A DNA stretch of 64,000 nucleotides from Argentina anserina (lineage: Eukaryota; Streptophyta; Magnoliopsida; Rosales; Rosaceae): assembly GCF_933775445.1 (NCBI RefSeq), contig NC_065872.1:13578001-13642000 (forward strand), read 5' to 3'. This document shows, piece by piece, positions 24,865-37,773 of the stretch. Both the position numbers and the translations under genes were made by a program. The notes under the pieces are model-generated. The model did not search any database. It worked only from the letters and a program-made list of their open reading frames with translations, and was not told where the DNA came from. Every line of letters starts with the position of its first letter. Within the stretch, counting starts at the first letter, position 1.

Positions 24865-27731
24865 TGAAGTAAAATGAAGACAGATGAACAAAGAGAATGG
24901 TTTGAATTAACTGTATTCACTTGAAGAGAAAGAGCAACATTTACAGCCTATTTATCACGCTATACATTTGCAGACGTCTACTCTTGATCCTCTCTCAATA
25001 TATATATAATAAGAAATTATAACGAACATAATGTCAATCAATTGATTTAATCTAAAAATTATTTAGTAAGCACTAAATGTTATAATAGCACATACAAAAC
25101 CGGTAAACTCGAAAGCATATACAGTTGAATCAATTCAATCAAATGAACAAAGCACCATCATTAAACATTGAATCTCAGACCAAAATGTTTGCATCATAAG
25201 CAAATAACGCTAAAACAATAATGGAAAAACTTAATATGATCAAATAGAGTTGAGACGTGTAGATTGAATCAAGGTGCATGATAGAACTAGAAAGCGAAAT
25301 AGATCAATGAGATTGGCGTCTCAAGCTCTCGGGGAGATCGTTTTCGAATTTTAGGGAAATCCTTTTCAATCTTTGCAAACCATGTCATCTAAAGATCTTG
25401 TGATAGAGCTTCTCCTAGTCCTAAATACATTTGGGGTCGTTTCGAACTTTCAGTCATGCTAGGACTGACCTTGCGTCCTTATTTTTCCTTTCCCTTATCC
25501 AATACGATGTTGTTAGACTCACATTAATTATAAACGACGTCGTCTTGAGGTATAGGTGTATAACCACGAGAAAGAAAAAAACAAAAAAAAGGACGCCTGC
25601 AACTCTACGGGTCGTCTTCCTTCTCAAATTTTGCTCAATTCTGCCATTGAAAGAAATCTTAACTGCAGCAAAACTACAAAATTCAAGTTGATAAAACAAA
25701 AACTCAGCCTAGTCAGTTGTCTAGGCTTGCCCATAAATGGAACCGCCCTTGAGATGAAGTGAGGTGAAGCTTGCAGAGCAAGCAAAAGCTAAACTAGGCC
25801 ATTTATGCAGAATGGCTAGTGTGCCGAACAACTAGAATGCAATGTCTCCAATCAGCAATTAATATTGTAAAATGCAACAGCTATAACAAAAACCACTGAG
25901 CAATAACCACAACTCAACACTCCCCATCAAGCTGGATCGAGCCCAAGTCTTGAGCCAAGATTGAACAACAAACGTTGAAATTAAGCCGAATGGAGAACTT
26001 TGGCTGAAAATATCAGCTAGCTAATCACATGATCGCACATAGGCAGTAGCAAGAGTCTTAGATTGCACTTGATCTCTTACAAAATGATAGTCTACTTCGA
26101 TGTGTTTCGTGTGTTCATGAAACACCGGATTAGCAGCTATGCATCACAAAACAATTTGATAGGAGATGTGCAAGGTATCCCCAAATCCATGAGCAATGTT
26201 TTCAACCAAATGAGCACCCAAGTTGTCCAGGCCATTGCTCTATACTCAGCTTCAACGCTGGATCGAGCTACAACCGTCAGCTTTTTACTTCTCTAAGTAA
26301 CCAAGTTTCCTCCCACGAAAGTATAATAACCAGTCGTAGATTTTCGATCCACAGAGTTGGTGGCCTAATCAGAATCCGTATATCCCTCAAGATTGAAATG
26401 ATCATTCTTTTCCATGAAGATACCTTGAGAGACTTATCCTTTCAAGTAACGCAAAATACGTTTAACAATCTTCAAATGATAAAGAGATGGAGAGTGCATG
26501 AATTGACTCACCAAGCTTACAACATAAGTAACGTATGGACGAGTAATGGTGAGATAAATTAGCTTTACAACAAGCCTCTGATAGGATGTGACATCAGAGA
26601 GCATCTCACTATCATCATCAAGATTGAGCAACAATGGAAGAGGAGTCGAAGCAGGTTTGTTCAACTTCATGTCAGCTTCTTCCAAGAGATCCAAAATATA
26701 CTTTCTTTGGTTTAGAAATAGACTAGTAGAAGATCTGTCCATCTTTATGCCAAGGAAGTACCTAAGAGAGCCAAGGTCTTTGATGTAGAACTTGATATGC
26801 AAGGTAGCCATGAGAGTTTCAATGTCAGCATCATTGGATCATGTGATGATTAAATCATCCACATAAACAAACACAACTAACCTTCTAGCCGAATTTGGTC
26901 TAATAAACATGGAAGAGTCACCAACACACATTTTGAACCCTGCATCAAAGAGCACTGAGCTAAGCTTGGTGTACCAAGCTCGGGGTAATTTTTTTAAACC
27001 ATGTAGAGCCTTGTGTAACTTGCAAACCACACTTGGATCAGAAGCTTGGGGGTGGCTAGGAGGCAGCCTCATATACACATCCTCTTTTAATTCACCATGC
27101 AAGAATGCATTCTTCACATCCATTTAAAATAATGACCGGCCACAATTCATTGCAACAGACAAGAGAACCCTCACTAAGTTCATTTTTGCCACAAGATCAA
27201 AGGTCACCTTGTAGTCCACTGCAAAGGTCTCCTTGTAGTCCACTCCAAAGGTTTGAGTGAAACCACGAGATACTAATCGAGTTTTACATCTCTCAACCAT
27301 CCCATCAGAGTGAAACTTCACTTTATAAATCCACCTAACACTCACAACTTTCTGCCCCTTTGGAAGCTTGACTATACTCCATGTCTTGTTATCATCTAGG
27401 GCTTTAAGTTCATCAAGCATTGTTTGTTTCCATATTGGAGAGGAATCGGCTTCTTTGAACGATCTAGGTTTAGTAATCTCATCAAGTTTGGTTAAGAAAA
27501 CAAAATGAGAGTGAGACATTTTATCAGGATAGACTGCATTGCCGATTGGATGTCGAGGAGTATTGATCTCAAATCCTTGCAGCCTAGTAGACAGTTTCCT
27601 AGTTCGCCTAGGATATATTCTTTCTCGAATTTATGCCGGCTCTGGTTGATTTGGGGATTGATATTGAGCTAGAGGAGAACTGTTCCTCTCTTCTTCTTCT
27701 TCAACCTCAACCTTTATACCTTCATCAGACC
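24865..27731 (-). pseudogene. Copia element, reverse transcriptase/RNase H half and 3' LTR
   Basis: The minus-strand frames give a full but stop-ridden RT: NKTWSIVKLPKGQKVV, MDVKNAFLHGELKEDVYM, LHGLKKLPRAWY, YVDDLIIT, DLGSLRYFLGI, RILRYLKG. RNase H traces (STTGYYTFVGG, EAEYRAMA) follow. A purine tract TTGATGGGGAG precedes the 3' LTR, which runs from 25919 to about 24865 and is interrupted by an insert at 24975-25752. The integrase tail lies beyond a solo LTR at 29774-30110. The element sits about 240 bp upstream of the TIR gene at 24622. Confidence 0.8.
24975..25752 (-). repeat. Unclassified 0.78-kb interspersed repeat (copy 1)
   Basis: Inverted relative to a copy at 45757-46533 and a partial copy from 48841. 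One end carries GCGGTTCCATTTATGGGC, the other AGTAGACGTCTGCA. It lies inside the copia LTR. No terminal inverted repeat or coding is seen. It has an ACGACGTCGT-type palindrome. The TSD is not clear (perhaps CAA). Confidence 0.6.
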
Positions 27732-29773
27732 TGATAGGAGCACTTTGTGCTACGTTCTTAATATGATTTTACCTCTATTTGTACTTTGCTTAGCCCTTAT
27801 TGTTGTAATATCGAGTCATTGAGTCACAATATGAGTCTTGGACGGTATTGGTTGTGTCTTTGTGCTTAAACGAGTTAAAAACGAAGAATTGGTCTAGAGT
27901 CCTAGTTTGAGTAGCAATCCTTATAGGACTAGGAAACCTAGTTGGATTAAGAGTCTTCATCTTTCTACGTCTTGATCGCATTGGCGATATCTTGAGAGTC
28001 CTGTTTGCATTAGGAATCCTTGTTAGATTAGGAAACGTACCATTTTGAAAAGTCATACTTGGACTCAAACTCGTATTACGAAACTTTCCTAAATGAACTT
28101 TCTTGTTCTAATAACTTACTTGTTCTAGTAAGTTTCCTTTTTGCAAATTAGAAACTTTCCTAATCTAGTTGAACTCATCTATTACATGTGTCTTTTTAAG
28201 ACAACAAATGTCTAGATTAAGACATGAATTTCGAAATGCATTATCTCTTCTTATTAATTTCGGTTTTTATTTTCAGATTTGAAGAGATAATTCAAGGAAT
28301 AAAAAGAGGAGTCCAACCGTGCAAGACTCTTGAGGATTTATAGGAGTTCCATGCCGTGTGGGATAGGAAGAAGATAAGGCACGGCAAGGCTTGTGAAGGA
28401 AGCTAGAGGAAAACATGGAATCTGTGTGAAGCAAGGAGCTTGAAGATGAAGCTACTCAAGTTTTCAGCCTATATCCAAGAAGAAAAAGCAGTCCAATGCC
28501 GTGCTATCCAATTCATACCTGGACCAACCCATCCAGCCGTGTAACCCTGGAAAAACAAGGAGATAAGAGCTTATTCTACAAGAAAAACAAGGGCAGTCAT
28601 TCGATGCATTCATTGATGAGGAATCCTAACAGTGCATACATGGATCAGCCCATCAAAATCCTAACAGCCTCTCATCTCCTCCTTTCTATATAAAAGGCAT
28701 GGCCTCCCTCACAATTCACCATCTCCATTCTCTCACAAAGCTAGCCGAATTGCTGCCCAAACACATCCAGAAAATTCAAGCCACAAAACCTTCATCCATC
28801 ATCACCAAACCGTGCTCATCTTCCTACTCTTCCAATTCGAATTCATCCTTGCTTCATCTTAGAAGGTTTCTAATGTGTGATTCATTCATGGCTTGTAATT
28901 TATTTTTTGGTTTTTTTGAAATTTTCGAATTCATTGAATGATTTATTGGATGATCTTTTTGGTTTCATATATGAATAATATAAATTTAGACTTCTTTGGT
29001 TTTATGTTTTGATTGTATGAACTCTTGAATATGTGTTTATGTCGTGTATAATAGCTATGGCCAGTAGGGTTTCGAAATTAATTTAGGTTTTGTTTCAATT
29101 TATTCTTTGAATTTGTACATCTAAATCAATGCCTGAGGAAGTCAAGGCCATAGTTCTCCTAAGGTTGCGAATTAATTTACCAAAGTGTTCTTTGATTGAA
29201 TATGTGCTTCGTGTTTCAATTATTGATACTTGTTTAGGGTTGTGATAGTTCTAGGAATTTGCATGTTTAATCAAGATGAGTGACGACATGCTTGCTTACA
29301 TGTCTCCAATTCGACTTATTGTGCTTATGTGCTACATTGTTATTTAATTAGTACGTTTCGTTATGTTGAACTCTTTTTAGCATATGTTTAAGATTAAACA
29401 CTTCGTTGATTCTAAATAATTAAGAAGTCTTAACGATTAGATGAACCGCTTCAAACTCTAATTAGAATTGGAATTGAAATGGACTTAGAAATAATCAAAA
29501 TACTTCCTACTTATATGTTGTTCTATGCGTGTCATACATGTTTCTTAAGTAAAATTCGTATTTTGGTTATGTGATGAGTGGCTGATCAATTGTATATAAG
29601 TAATTTATGATTTATTTTAAGTAGTAATTTTAGAATCCAAATCAAATCCTCCAATAACATGATAAGTGTTGAGGCCATTTTGATTCCCCGGACTGAACGA
29701 TCCCTGCTTATTTTATACTAACGATAATGTTTTTCAGGGTATTTTATAGACGTTCTAACAAAACGATCTATCA
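27732..29773 (+). mobile_element. Solo LTR of the gypsy family, 2042 bp
   Basis: Starts TGATAGGAGCACTTTGTG and ends CGATCTATCA. Flanked by AGACC on both sides (27727-27731 and 29774-29778), a perfect 5-bp TSD. It has a core promoter-like TATATAAAAGG at about 28686. It is inserted between the integrase and RT parts of the minus-strand copia element. Confidence 0.9.
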
Positions 29774-30110
29774 AGACCTCTCTTCAGATTTAGTAGCCTG
29801 AGTGTTGCTTGTAGGAACTGTAAAAGCAGTACCATCTACCACAACGATAGGAGATGGTGTAGAACATTCGAACAACTCCCCCTGAAGATCATTTTCCTCT
29901 CCATGAAATAAGAGTTAGCTTCATCAAACATCTCTAGACACAATCAGTTTCTTAGATGTAGTTTCAAAACACTTATAGCCCTTTTGTGATGATGAGTACC
30001 CAAGGGAGACACATTTTATGGCTCTAGGAACATCTTGACTGTATGCTTCTAGTTCCAGCAATCCATCTTCCAACAATATATCCTCTTCCAAAATGGAGAA
30101 CAACAAAATT
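29774..30110 (-). pseudogene. Copia integrase tail (continuation of the 24.9-27.7 kb element)
   Basis: The minus-strand frame reads AIKCVSLGYSSSQKGYKCF and KLIVSRDV, the C-terminal signature of copia integrase, then an acidic linker that resumes at 27731 after removal of the solo LTR and one TSD copy. Confidence 0.8.
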
Positions 30111-30914
30111 TGCATGTATTCAAAGAAAGTACATTTAGGTATCCCAGTTCAACTGTATCAAGTGAAGTATATGCATTTCCTGACAATGAAAGCAAAGTCA
30201 AAGTAAGGAAAAACAAATATCAAAGTACAAATATCCAAATGCTTGCCACACAACATTGGCAATTGTGATACCAAATAACACACTTTTTATGAAGATGACA
30301 TATTATAACCATAAACCACACTATACATAGACTTGACAAATAAAGACCATTTGGTAGCCCCTATCCAGCGATACCACTCTAGATCATTAACAATCACATA
30401 GCCAAATATGGGAACTACAAGTAGCTCAAGACCCCAGTTTCAACTTTGTGACATTGTTCTTCAAAAAATAATAGGATGAAAAACACCAGGCCCAATAAGG
30501 AAGCACCTCCCCAGCCTAAAAGAAATTTCAAGTAATCTAACCAACAATTCTTTTCCAATTGCAAAACATGAATATCATCATAGGAGCACAATGAATTATA
30601 AGCTACTAATTAACCAACAAATACATTTCCTAATAACTCTGGTTGAACTAAGCATCTCTATTCTAGTCAAATTATGAGATTAACATTCAGTTCATATTAA
30701 AACTAGCTTCTCAATACCATATTCAAAACAAGCATGTCTTCTCGACATAGTCTCCAATTTACACTACATTTAAAGATAGTAACTCACAACAACTAATGGG
30801 TAAAGCCTCACCGTACAAAGATTCTATGTTATCTGCTCTAAATTTATCAGATAATAATGTCTTCTATTCTTGAAACTAAATGTAACACATATGACAAAAC
30901 GTAGATAAACTTAC
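30111..30914. other. AT-rich sequence, possibly intron of a dead gene
   Basis: No coding frame recognised. By position it would be intronic if the PWWP-like exon at 30915-30990 belonged to a minus-strand gene. Confidence 0.3.
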
Positions 30915-30990
30915 ACTCTTCCGTTCCAAAAAATTGGACCAAGAGCTTCTTAGGGTTAGGGGATTTCTCCCAATCTTCAAGCTTGCTTAT
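30915..30990 (-). pseudogene. PWWP-domain-like exon remnant
   Basis: The minus-strand frame reads ISKLEDWEKSPNPKKLLVQF then FGTEE, followed by a GTAAGT donor. It resembles the second half of PWWP domains of HUA2-like chromatin proteins (xISRPEDWxxxPDPKKxxVxFFGT). The expected acceptor is CAA instead of CAG. No other exon of such a gene is certain, so it is a remnant. Confidence 0.5.
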
Positions 30991-31161
30991 TTGAAAATTT
31001 AAAACCCAGAAGATATACTCTAAAAACCAATCACAAGGGTAGCGCAAACTACAAACTCAATAGAACTGTAATAGAAGGAAAGAGGAGGATTTTACCAGAA
31101 ACTGAGGAGACGGAGGGAACCCCTTCGTCGCGGTCTTTGAGCTCCGTCGCGGTCGACGTCG

Positions 31162-31413
31162 TTATGGGTCGAGAGGAGGTAGATCGCCGCCGGGGTCGGA
31201 AGTGGAGGACAAAAACACAGTTAGAGGGATCGATAGATTGATTTCGGTGGGAAATAAGGGTTTGACTGAGCTAAGAGAACTGTGAGAGGGAAATCGAATT
31301 TTTAGAGTAAGAGGGAATTGAAACTGAAATTTGTAGGGTTGTGAAAATTTTACATTGGAACCAAACAAAATTGTTTGTCCCGCCATATCTGTCTCTAAAA
31401 ACTCAGATAGCAT
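31162..31413 (-). CDS. Unrecognised small ORF (83 codons)
   Basis: ATG at 31413 with a second ATG at 31386 (MAGQTILFGSNVKF...). Ser/Pro/Phe-rich with no acidic residues early, like a transit peptide. It is followed by a GC-rich stretch and a GTAAAA site near 31096. It could be a first exon of the same dead locus as the PWWP-like exon or a chance ORF. I do not recognise it. Confidence 0.2.
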   Translation of the reverse strand: MLSEFLETDMAGQTILFGSNVKFSQPYKFQFQFPLTLKIRFPSHSSLSSVKPLFPTEINLSIPLTVFLSSTSDPGGDLPPLDP

Positions 31414-31419
31414 ATATAA

Positions 31420-31994
31420 CTTTTGTGTTGTACGATGGTTTTCAAAATTTTAACTAACAGCATCCATATCTATAAATTGGATTTGCTCAAACAAATGGTA
31501 AGGCCAGAAGCAAATTTTGTTTCAAGCAAATCGATTTTGTATTTTACTCAAGCAAATCGATTTTTTCTCACACCAATTTACAATTTGCTTGAGCAATTCA
31601 ATTTTGTCTTGTTGTGAAATAATTAATTTTTTTACCAGATATATTTACAACCAATAATAATGTGCCACGTGTCATTATCGACTCGATATTATCCAAAATT
31701 TCCGATAAGATTTTCGACTAATAGATAATTGACAGGTGTCACTGCCACGTGCCATTATCGGTAAAATAATTTGAGCAGATTTCCGATAAAATTTTCGACT
31801 AGTAGAGAATTGACACGTGTCACTGTCGGCAAAATCATTGCAACACAAAAAACCAAACACAAACCAAATTAGAATCAAAGCTATAAAGAAAATTTACTTT
31901 CCCTACCTCAAATTTAATTCCTAGTATCAAAGAAAATCAAATGATTGGTACCAACAGCAAACCCAATTCAAAAGCTAGTACCCAGTATATATAT
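31420..31994. other. Intergenic DNA with a short duplicated block
   Basis: A block of about 80 bp with CCACGTGYCATTATCG, TTTCCGATAA and TTTTCGACTA words occurs twice at about 31665-31840. No gene seen. Confidence 0.5.
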
Positions 31995-32377
31995 ACAGTC
32001 CCTATCCAGAGTGAAGCTTCACTCTGAAATTTTTGGCACACTTTTCGGTCAAATTTTTTCACCATAAGTTATTCAATATTTAGGTATGCTATTCAAGATC
32101 ATCTATACAAAATTTCACCTACTTCGGACATCGTTAAGGTATTGAAATTAGATTAAATCAATGAATGAATTAAAACTGTTCAACGTGAACCGTTCGTGTA
32201 AATCTCAATTTTGAAAGCTCAAACCATTGTCAAATTGGATGAAACTTTGTAGAGATGATCTTGAATAGCATACCTAAATATTGAATCGCTTATGGTGAAA
32301 AAATTTGACCGAAAAGTGTGCCAAAATTGGAATTTCACTCTGAAAATTTCAGAGTGAAGCTTCACTCTGGATAGAGA

Positions 32378-32381
<4 letters not shown>
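31995..32381. mobile_element. Foldback MITE, 387 bp
   Basis: Ends ACAGTCCCTATCCAGAG and, inverted, ACAGTCTCTATCCAGAG. The arms match for about 110 bp (GAGTGAAGCTTCACTCTG, GGTATGCTATTCAAGATCAT words). It sits in TA-rich DNA next to a (TA)n run at 32381-32420, so any TA target duplication cannot be told from the microsatellite. No coding capacity. Confidence 0.8.
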
Positions 32382-32422
<41 letters not shown>

Positions 32423-32636
32423 CCAACCACCTAAATGAAATTCCAAATAATTGGTACCCAAGGTAAGGGGTCCCAGCAATCTCCTTGAAAACTCTCACAA
32501 AGCACAAATTTGAATCTTTGGGTAAGTGAATGGAGTCATTGGAGTGTCTTGTGTGCACGGCCATGAACCTACACGGTCATGTGTTATGCACGTGATTGGG
32601 AAAAATAGAGATGGCATCAATCAATGGACGTTAAAT

Positions 32637-33196
32637 TAGGGTTGGGCACGGGACGGGATGGGACGGGACGAGGCTCATCCCACGTCCCGTCCCACTCTTT
32701 TGAATCGGGACGGGACACGGGATGAGGTTTTTTAAGAATGCATCCCACTCGGGATTAATCCCGGTTGGGACGGGACGAGATCGGGACGGGACAAATCCTA
32801 CCTTCTTATGAAGTTAAATAAAAACCTATATTTTAATTTTTTTTATAACAAAGTAACATTCAATAATGAAATTTTAACAAAAAATGCATATTATGTTCAA
32901 AATATTATAATTTACCATTATTATTTGAGTTGATATAATTTTAGAGTTATTAAGAACATAAATTAGTTTCATTTTGATACAAATATATAAGAATTTTTAA
33001 GTTTTCATTAGAGGTGGGACGGGATGGGACGAAGCGGGATAGAAATTATTCGTCCCACGTCCCATCCCACTATTATGAAGCGGGACGGGATCGGGACGGG
33101 ACGAACGTTTTTAGACCTCCGTCCCGTCCCGTCCTTATAAATTTCGGGACGGGATCAGGATGGGATCGGGATTTCCGTTTTTTATGCCCACCCCTA
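32637..33196. mobile_element. Non-autonomous hAT element 1, 560 bp
   Basis: Ends TAGGGTTGGGCA and, inverted, TAGGGGTGGGCA. The 8-bp TSD CGTTAAAT at 32629-32636 and 33197-33204 is perfect. Both ends are packed with GGGACGGGA words in inverted orientation. The middle is AT-rich with no transposase. Confidence 0.9.
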
Positions 33197-33425
33197 CGTT
33201 AAATACAAGTCTACAACTTAAAAACGATTATCTCAAACGCAGTAAAACAATATTTCACTGGAACTCGATTCAAATCATTTCTCCAATTCTACCAGATTCC
33301 TCCTCTTGCCTCGGGTTGTACCCATTTCGCCAAGTTGCTAAACCGGTAAACAAGTGAGAAAGGCACTGGTCCCTTTTTGGTCCTCTAGCTTTTCACCATT
33401 TTAAAATCATATATCATTCTTTTAA

Positions 33426-35967
33426 TGTCAGAACCCCGAAATTTCGAATAATCAAAATTTGAATTCAAAGCCATGAAAACTCTAAAACAATATCAAATAT
33501 ATTGAAATCATATTATTGTAACAGTGTATCGAAACTGAGTTCACAGTATGACTCAGTCGACTTGAATAATACATAACCAGTTTATACCTCAAGTATTATA
33601 ACAAATGGAAATGTAAAATTCACTCAATCTTTACCACAAACAGAATAAAGAACTTCAGCAATCTTCAGAGTAAGCCCTCTGAATCTGCTAATCCTCACCT
33701 ACAAAACTATCACTTACACCATCGAATTGGTGCACCGGGATTGTAAACACAAACCCAGTAAGGTTTTCAGCCGGTATGAGTAAACCAACATTATAACATA
33801 CATCGCATACAAAGAAAAATATAATATATAACATTTTAAGACAAGTGTACTCATGAGACATTGGAAAGCCCATCTGGTTGCCCAATATTATTTAAAAATA
33901 TGTGTACTCATGAGAATTGGGCAATCCATCTGTTACCCAATATCATTTTAAAAAATGGGTACTCATGAGACCCAGGTACCTATTTGTTACCCCTCATGCA
34001 GTACACCGGCAAACACTGTGCAACTCATTTGTTACTCAATATCATTCTAAAACATGGGTATTTATGAGACCCAGGCACACCATCTGTTACCCCACATGCA
34101 GTACACCGGCAGACAGACTAGAGCTCTAATTAATCGTAACTGACACTCGGCCAAGGTTTGGTTCCGATTTAATGCCAACAACGTCCGAAAACCAGAAAAC
34201 ATTTTAACAAAACTCAATGTTAAAAGACGTACAATATAACAATCCACACATGTTTATGTACTACAACCAAGTGACTCTTGCACAAAAATATAAATATAGT
34301 TACTCCAATAATCCGTTATACCGGAAGGTATGTTATCTCCCTTCCGGTCTCATCCGCCACAATTAATCGAACACAATACAACCTCATAATTTAAATAAAC
34401 ATTGTAACATTATATAATATAGCAACCCATATATATGTATCGTATTTACCATTTTCGTACACATACACGACTCACTATATTATATGGATGTCACAGTTCA
34501 GTCTTTTTAAGAAATCATAAATATGAGTCACCGCTAAAGATAGACTCGTCATAGTGAGATTTACTTACATTCACCATAATCCATAATCAATAAAACCTTT
34601 TAAAATCATTTATTAAAATAGTGTTTCACTTACCCATGAACCGTAGACGATCAAGCTCACGTAATTTAAACCAAAACATATTTTTAGAACAGTTTTTATA
34701 AACTAGTGATGCAACGACTATGTTAACAACTCAAATTAATTAAATAATTATAACACTACTGCGATCATGATGATCATTGTGAGGTTTACTTAGCTTAGCT
34801 CCGGCTGCGTCTTCTACTCAAAATAAAGAATGTACTAGCTACCACAATCACTCCATAACTAAGCAACAAGTACCTAATTCATATCAAGGTTACAAGTTAT
34901 TAACACATGAGACACAACAACAACAACAATTCAACCTAGAATCGCCAAACCTGTAACAATAATTAACTTACTCAAGAATTAACCTAACACATGCAAATGA
35001 CATATGTAAACGTTCGTATCGACGAGCACATCATAATGGAGTAAACCATTATTCCGACACATGACCCAACACACCGCCACCCGCCGCTAACAGTGGCGGC
35101 ACTACCACTGTTCCAGTGACCACCAATAAATTTACCAGCACAATCTAAACAACATTTCTAAAAACTTTCTAGTTGACAATAAAGTTTAAATCCAAGCCTA
35201 AACAGTCCAATCTACGAAGAGCATAAAATTGGCACTATTCATAGACCCTAGAAAAAGAAATCGTCGATTCTCCTTGTGTATTTCAAAATAGATAAAATTG
35301 TTTTAGAGGGTTGATATACATCCTACAAGCTTCAAAACACAAGACCTTGATTTGTTACCGGATGAGGGAGTTCTCCTCACTTCTTCAAACGGAATAGGCG
35401 TATTGGTTCTTCATTTCTGGGCTTCAAACAGCTCGAATCTCTCCCAAACACTAACCTAGATCGGTAGGGGACGGAGATACGGTTCCAACGCCACCAGTCT
35501 CACTCGATTCCGTCGTCGGACGACGGAGATATGGCCGGAGAAAGATTCGGCAACAAAGAGGGAAAATTTGCGTGAAAAGTACCCAAGCTTGTGTGAACAG
35601 TAACTGAGCTGATTTTGAAAAAAAAAACTAATTTTCTAATTTTTAATCTCCTCTCTTTCACTTTATACTCTTCCCAAAATCAGAAACCAAACTTTCGTTG
35701 CTAACAACTTTCATATACGATATCTGATTAAAGCGTGTCGTGCGTCTACAAACTCTTATTGACGAACTCTACGACTTTCATGAATTAAGTTTTCTGAGAT
35801 TCCTAACAGGTAAAAAGTCAACTCTTGACCCCTCACGGTAATGTTTCTGAGTATAAATCGCTCGAACACTTTTGTTTTCTCCCTCGTACTACATAATTTG
35901 ATCACCACCAATTTAAATATCTCCGAACAATAATTAAAAAATAATTATAAATTTCTGAGATATTACA
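33426..35967 (-). mobile_element. Long solo-LTR-like element, copy C
   Basis: 2542 bp. The minus strand starts TGTAATATCTCAG and ends GGGGTTCTGACA. Flanking pentamers TTTAA (33421-33425) and TTTGA (35968-35972) differ at one base, a near-TSD. It has the same order of parts as copy A, including the minisatellite. Confidence 0.75.
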
Positions 35968-37173
35968 TTTGATATTTTTGTTACTCACTCACAAAACATG
36001 ACATTGACAGTTTAAAATGTAAGTCTCATGTGACGGTTTATACTAGTTTCTTTTTTTTGCGAGTACCGAACTAAAGGTTGTGATGCACATCTATCTTTGA
36101 AGCATGCCGTGTAATTTCACTGCCGTGCATGGAAGAATTTTCGATAAGCGAAGTCTTTGTTGGTTTGTCGTGAAGAATAGAAGAGGGAGTCCCGAAATAG
36201 CTTTTATTGAGAAAAAGAAAGACAATGAAACTAAATTGGTAAATACCACGTGTTAGTCTTTCATGGTGATTGGACCCTTCAAACCCAACAATATAGACAC
36301 AACACAATTTATAAATCTATCTAATTATTATTATTTTTTGTTGTAAAGTAAAACTCTGTGATTATAAAAGGAATAAAAAAACAAAAATGCAATTATAAAT
36401 AGCATATAAGATCACACCAAAATTAGTTAGACAAACAATTAATAACCTTTAAAAAATCTAAATCGTCACAACATTCCTCCTATGATTGTGCATGCTCATG
36501 AAAGGCATCCATTTACGATATATGCAGGGCCTTCAACTAAGAGATTCCTTTTTTTTGCCTACACAAAACACCATTAGATCTTACTTTTTAATGACCTTCA
36601 ATGGCTAAGAGTAAGTCAATAAGTCTAACATTTTATATCAAAGTTGAACCATTTAAGATCATTAAAAGTAAATCAAACTTTTGAATGTCTTAATTTTTAC
36701 CAAATTTTTTAAAAAGTTTTTAAAGATGATCTACTCATATATATCTACGAATTGAAAAACAAAGATGTGAATTTATTATTAAAAAGCTGGTTAAATTGAT
36801 GATCCCTCTAATAGGACAAAAAAAATGAATATCCCTTACTGGAAGGGTCCTGATGATATATATACATGAAAACATTTTCATCAGAACCATTTAGTTGAGG
36901 GCTACTGGAGAACCCTCTAATCAATGGTTGATCAAACCCAATTTTCGATCATACTTTTTATCTCAACAATCTAAATTTTGGGTTTATATAAGTAGGGGGA
37001 GCCTTAATATCTACTGAGGTCCACAAATTAAGTAATGTACTAGTTGATGTATTCTTAGTTTCACCCACTTTTTATTCTCATATTCACGTCTCAACCAACC
37101 ATGCAAATTTTTATCTAAACTAAAAATCATCAAGGCATTCTTAGTTACGAATTAATACTTGAATAGTTCATGT
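35968..37173. other. Intergenic, no gene seen
   Basis: AT-rich sequence. The longest minus-strand frame (78 codons near 36.2 kb) has no recognisable features. Confidence 0.5.
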
Positions 37174-37181
37174 TTCATAGA

Positions 37182-37773
37182 ATCTGTTCTAAATATCAGT
37201 AAATTTTAAAAACGATACGATATCATCTATATCCTTTTAAGTTATCGGTCAATGCTAATTTCATGGTCAAAATCTGATGTATCGGGTTAACCCGATTTTG
37301 ACCTGATATATCGGATATTTTTTATTTTATTTAAAAATAATATTATCGTTTTAATTTTTCGAGGAAAGAAAAAATGTCTTAACTTAAAATGAAAATGAAT
37401 TGAACCTCAAAGCAGTGAAAAACTTCATTTTCTTATAATGCAAGAATTTCATTTTCATATTCATATTCGAACGTCGAAACTTTAATCAGAGAAAACAAAA
37501 AATCAAGCAACACCTCCAACTTTATATGTAAAGCTAAATCACTGCCTGTCTATCTCAATCCTTATTTAAGCACTTCTTTCTATTATTTAAAACTATTTGT
37601 GTATTTTTATTTAGTACTTGTTTGTAGTAAAATTCATAAATATATTAAATTTAATTAAAAATTAGTAAATCTGATAAATCCGATATATTCTGATATATCT
37701 CGATATATCCCTGATTTTTTTTTTCGAAACCGATACGATACCGATAAGTGATATTTACTTATTTAGACCATTG
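37182..37773. mobile_element. Non-autonomous hAT-like element 2, 592 bp
   Basis: Perfect 8-bp TSD TTCATAGA at 37174-37181 and 37774-37781. The ends are imperfect inverted repeats sharing TCTAAATA and AGTAAAT. Subterminal words GATATATC, CGATACGATA and ATATCGG recur near both ends. No transposase. Confidence 0.7.

Noticed and set aside
28699..28941. 80-codon ORF downstream of a TATA box in the solo LTR
   Set aside because: Low-complexity Ser/Asn sequence in an LTR leader; no known protein and not shared as an ORF by the sister LTR.
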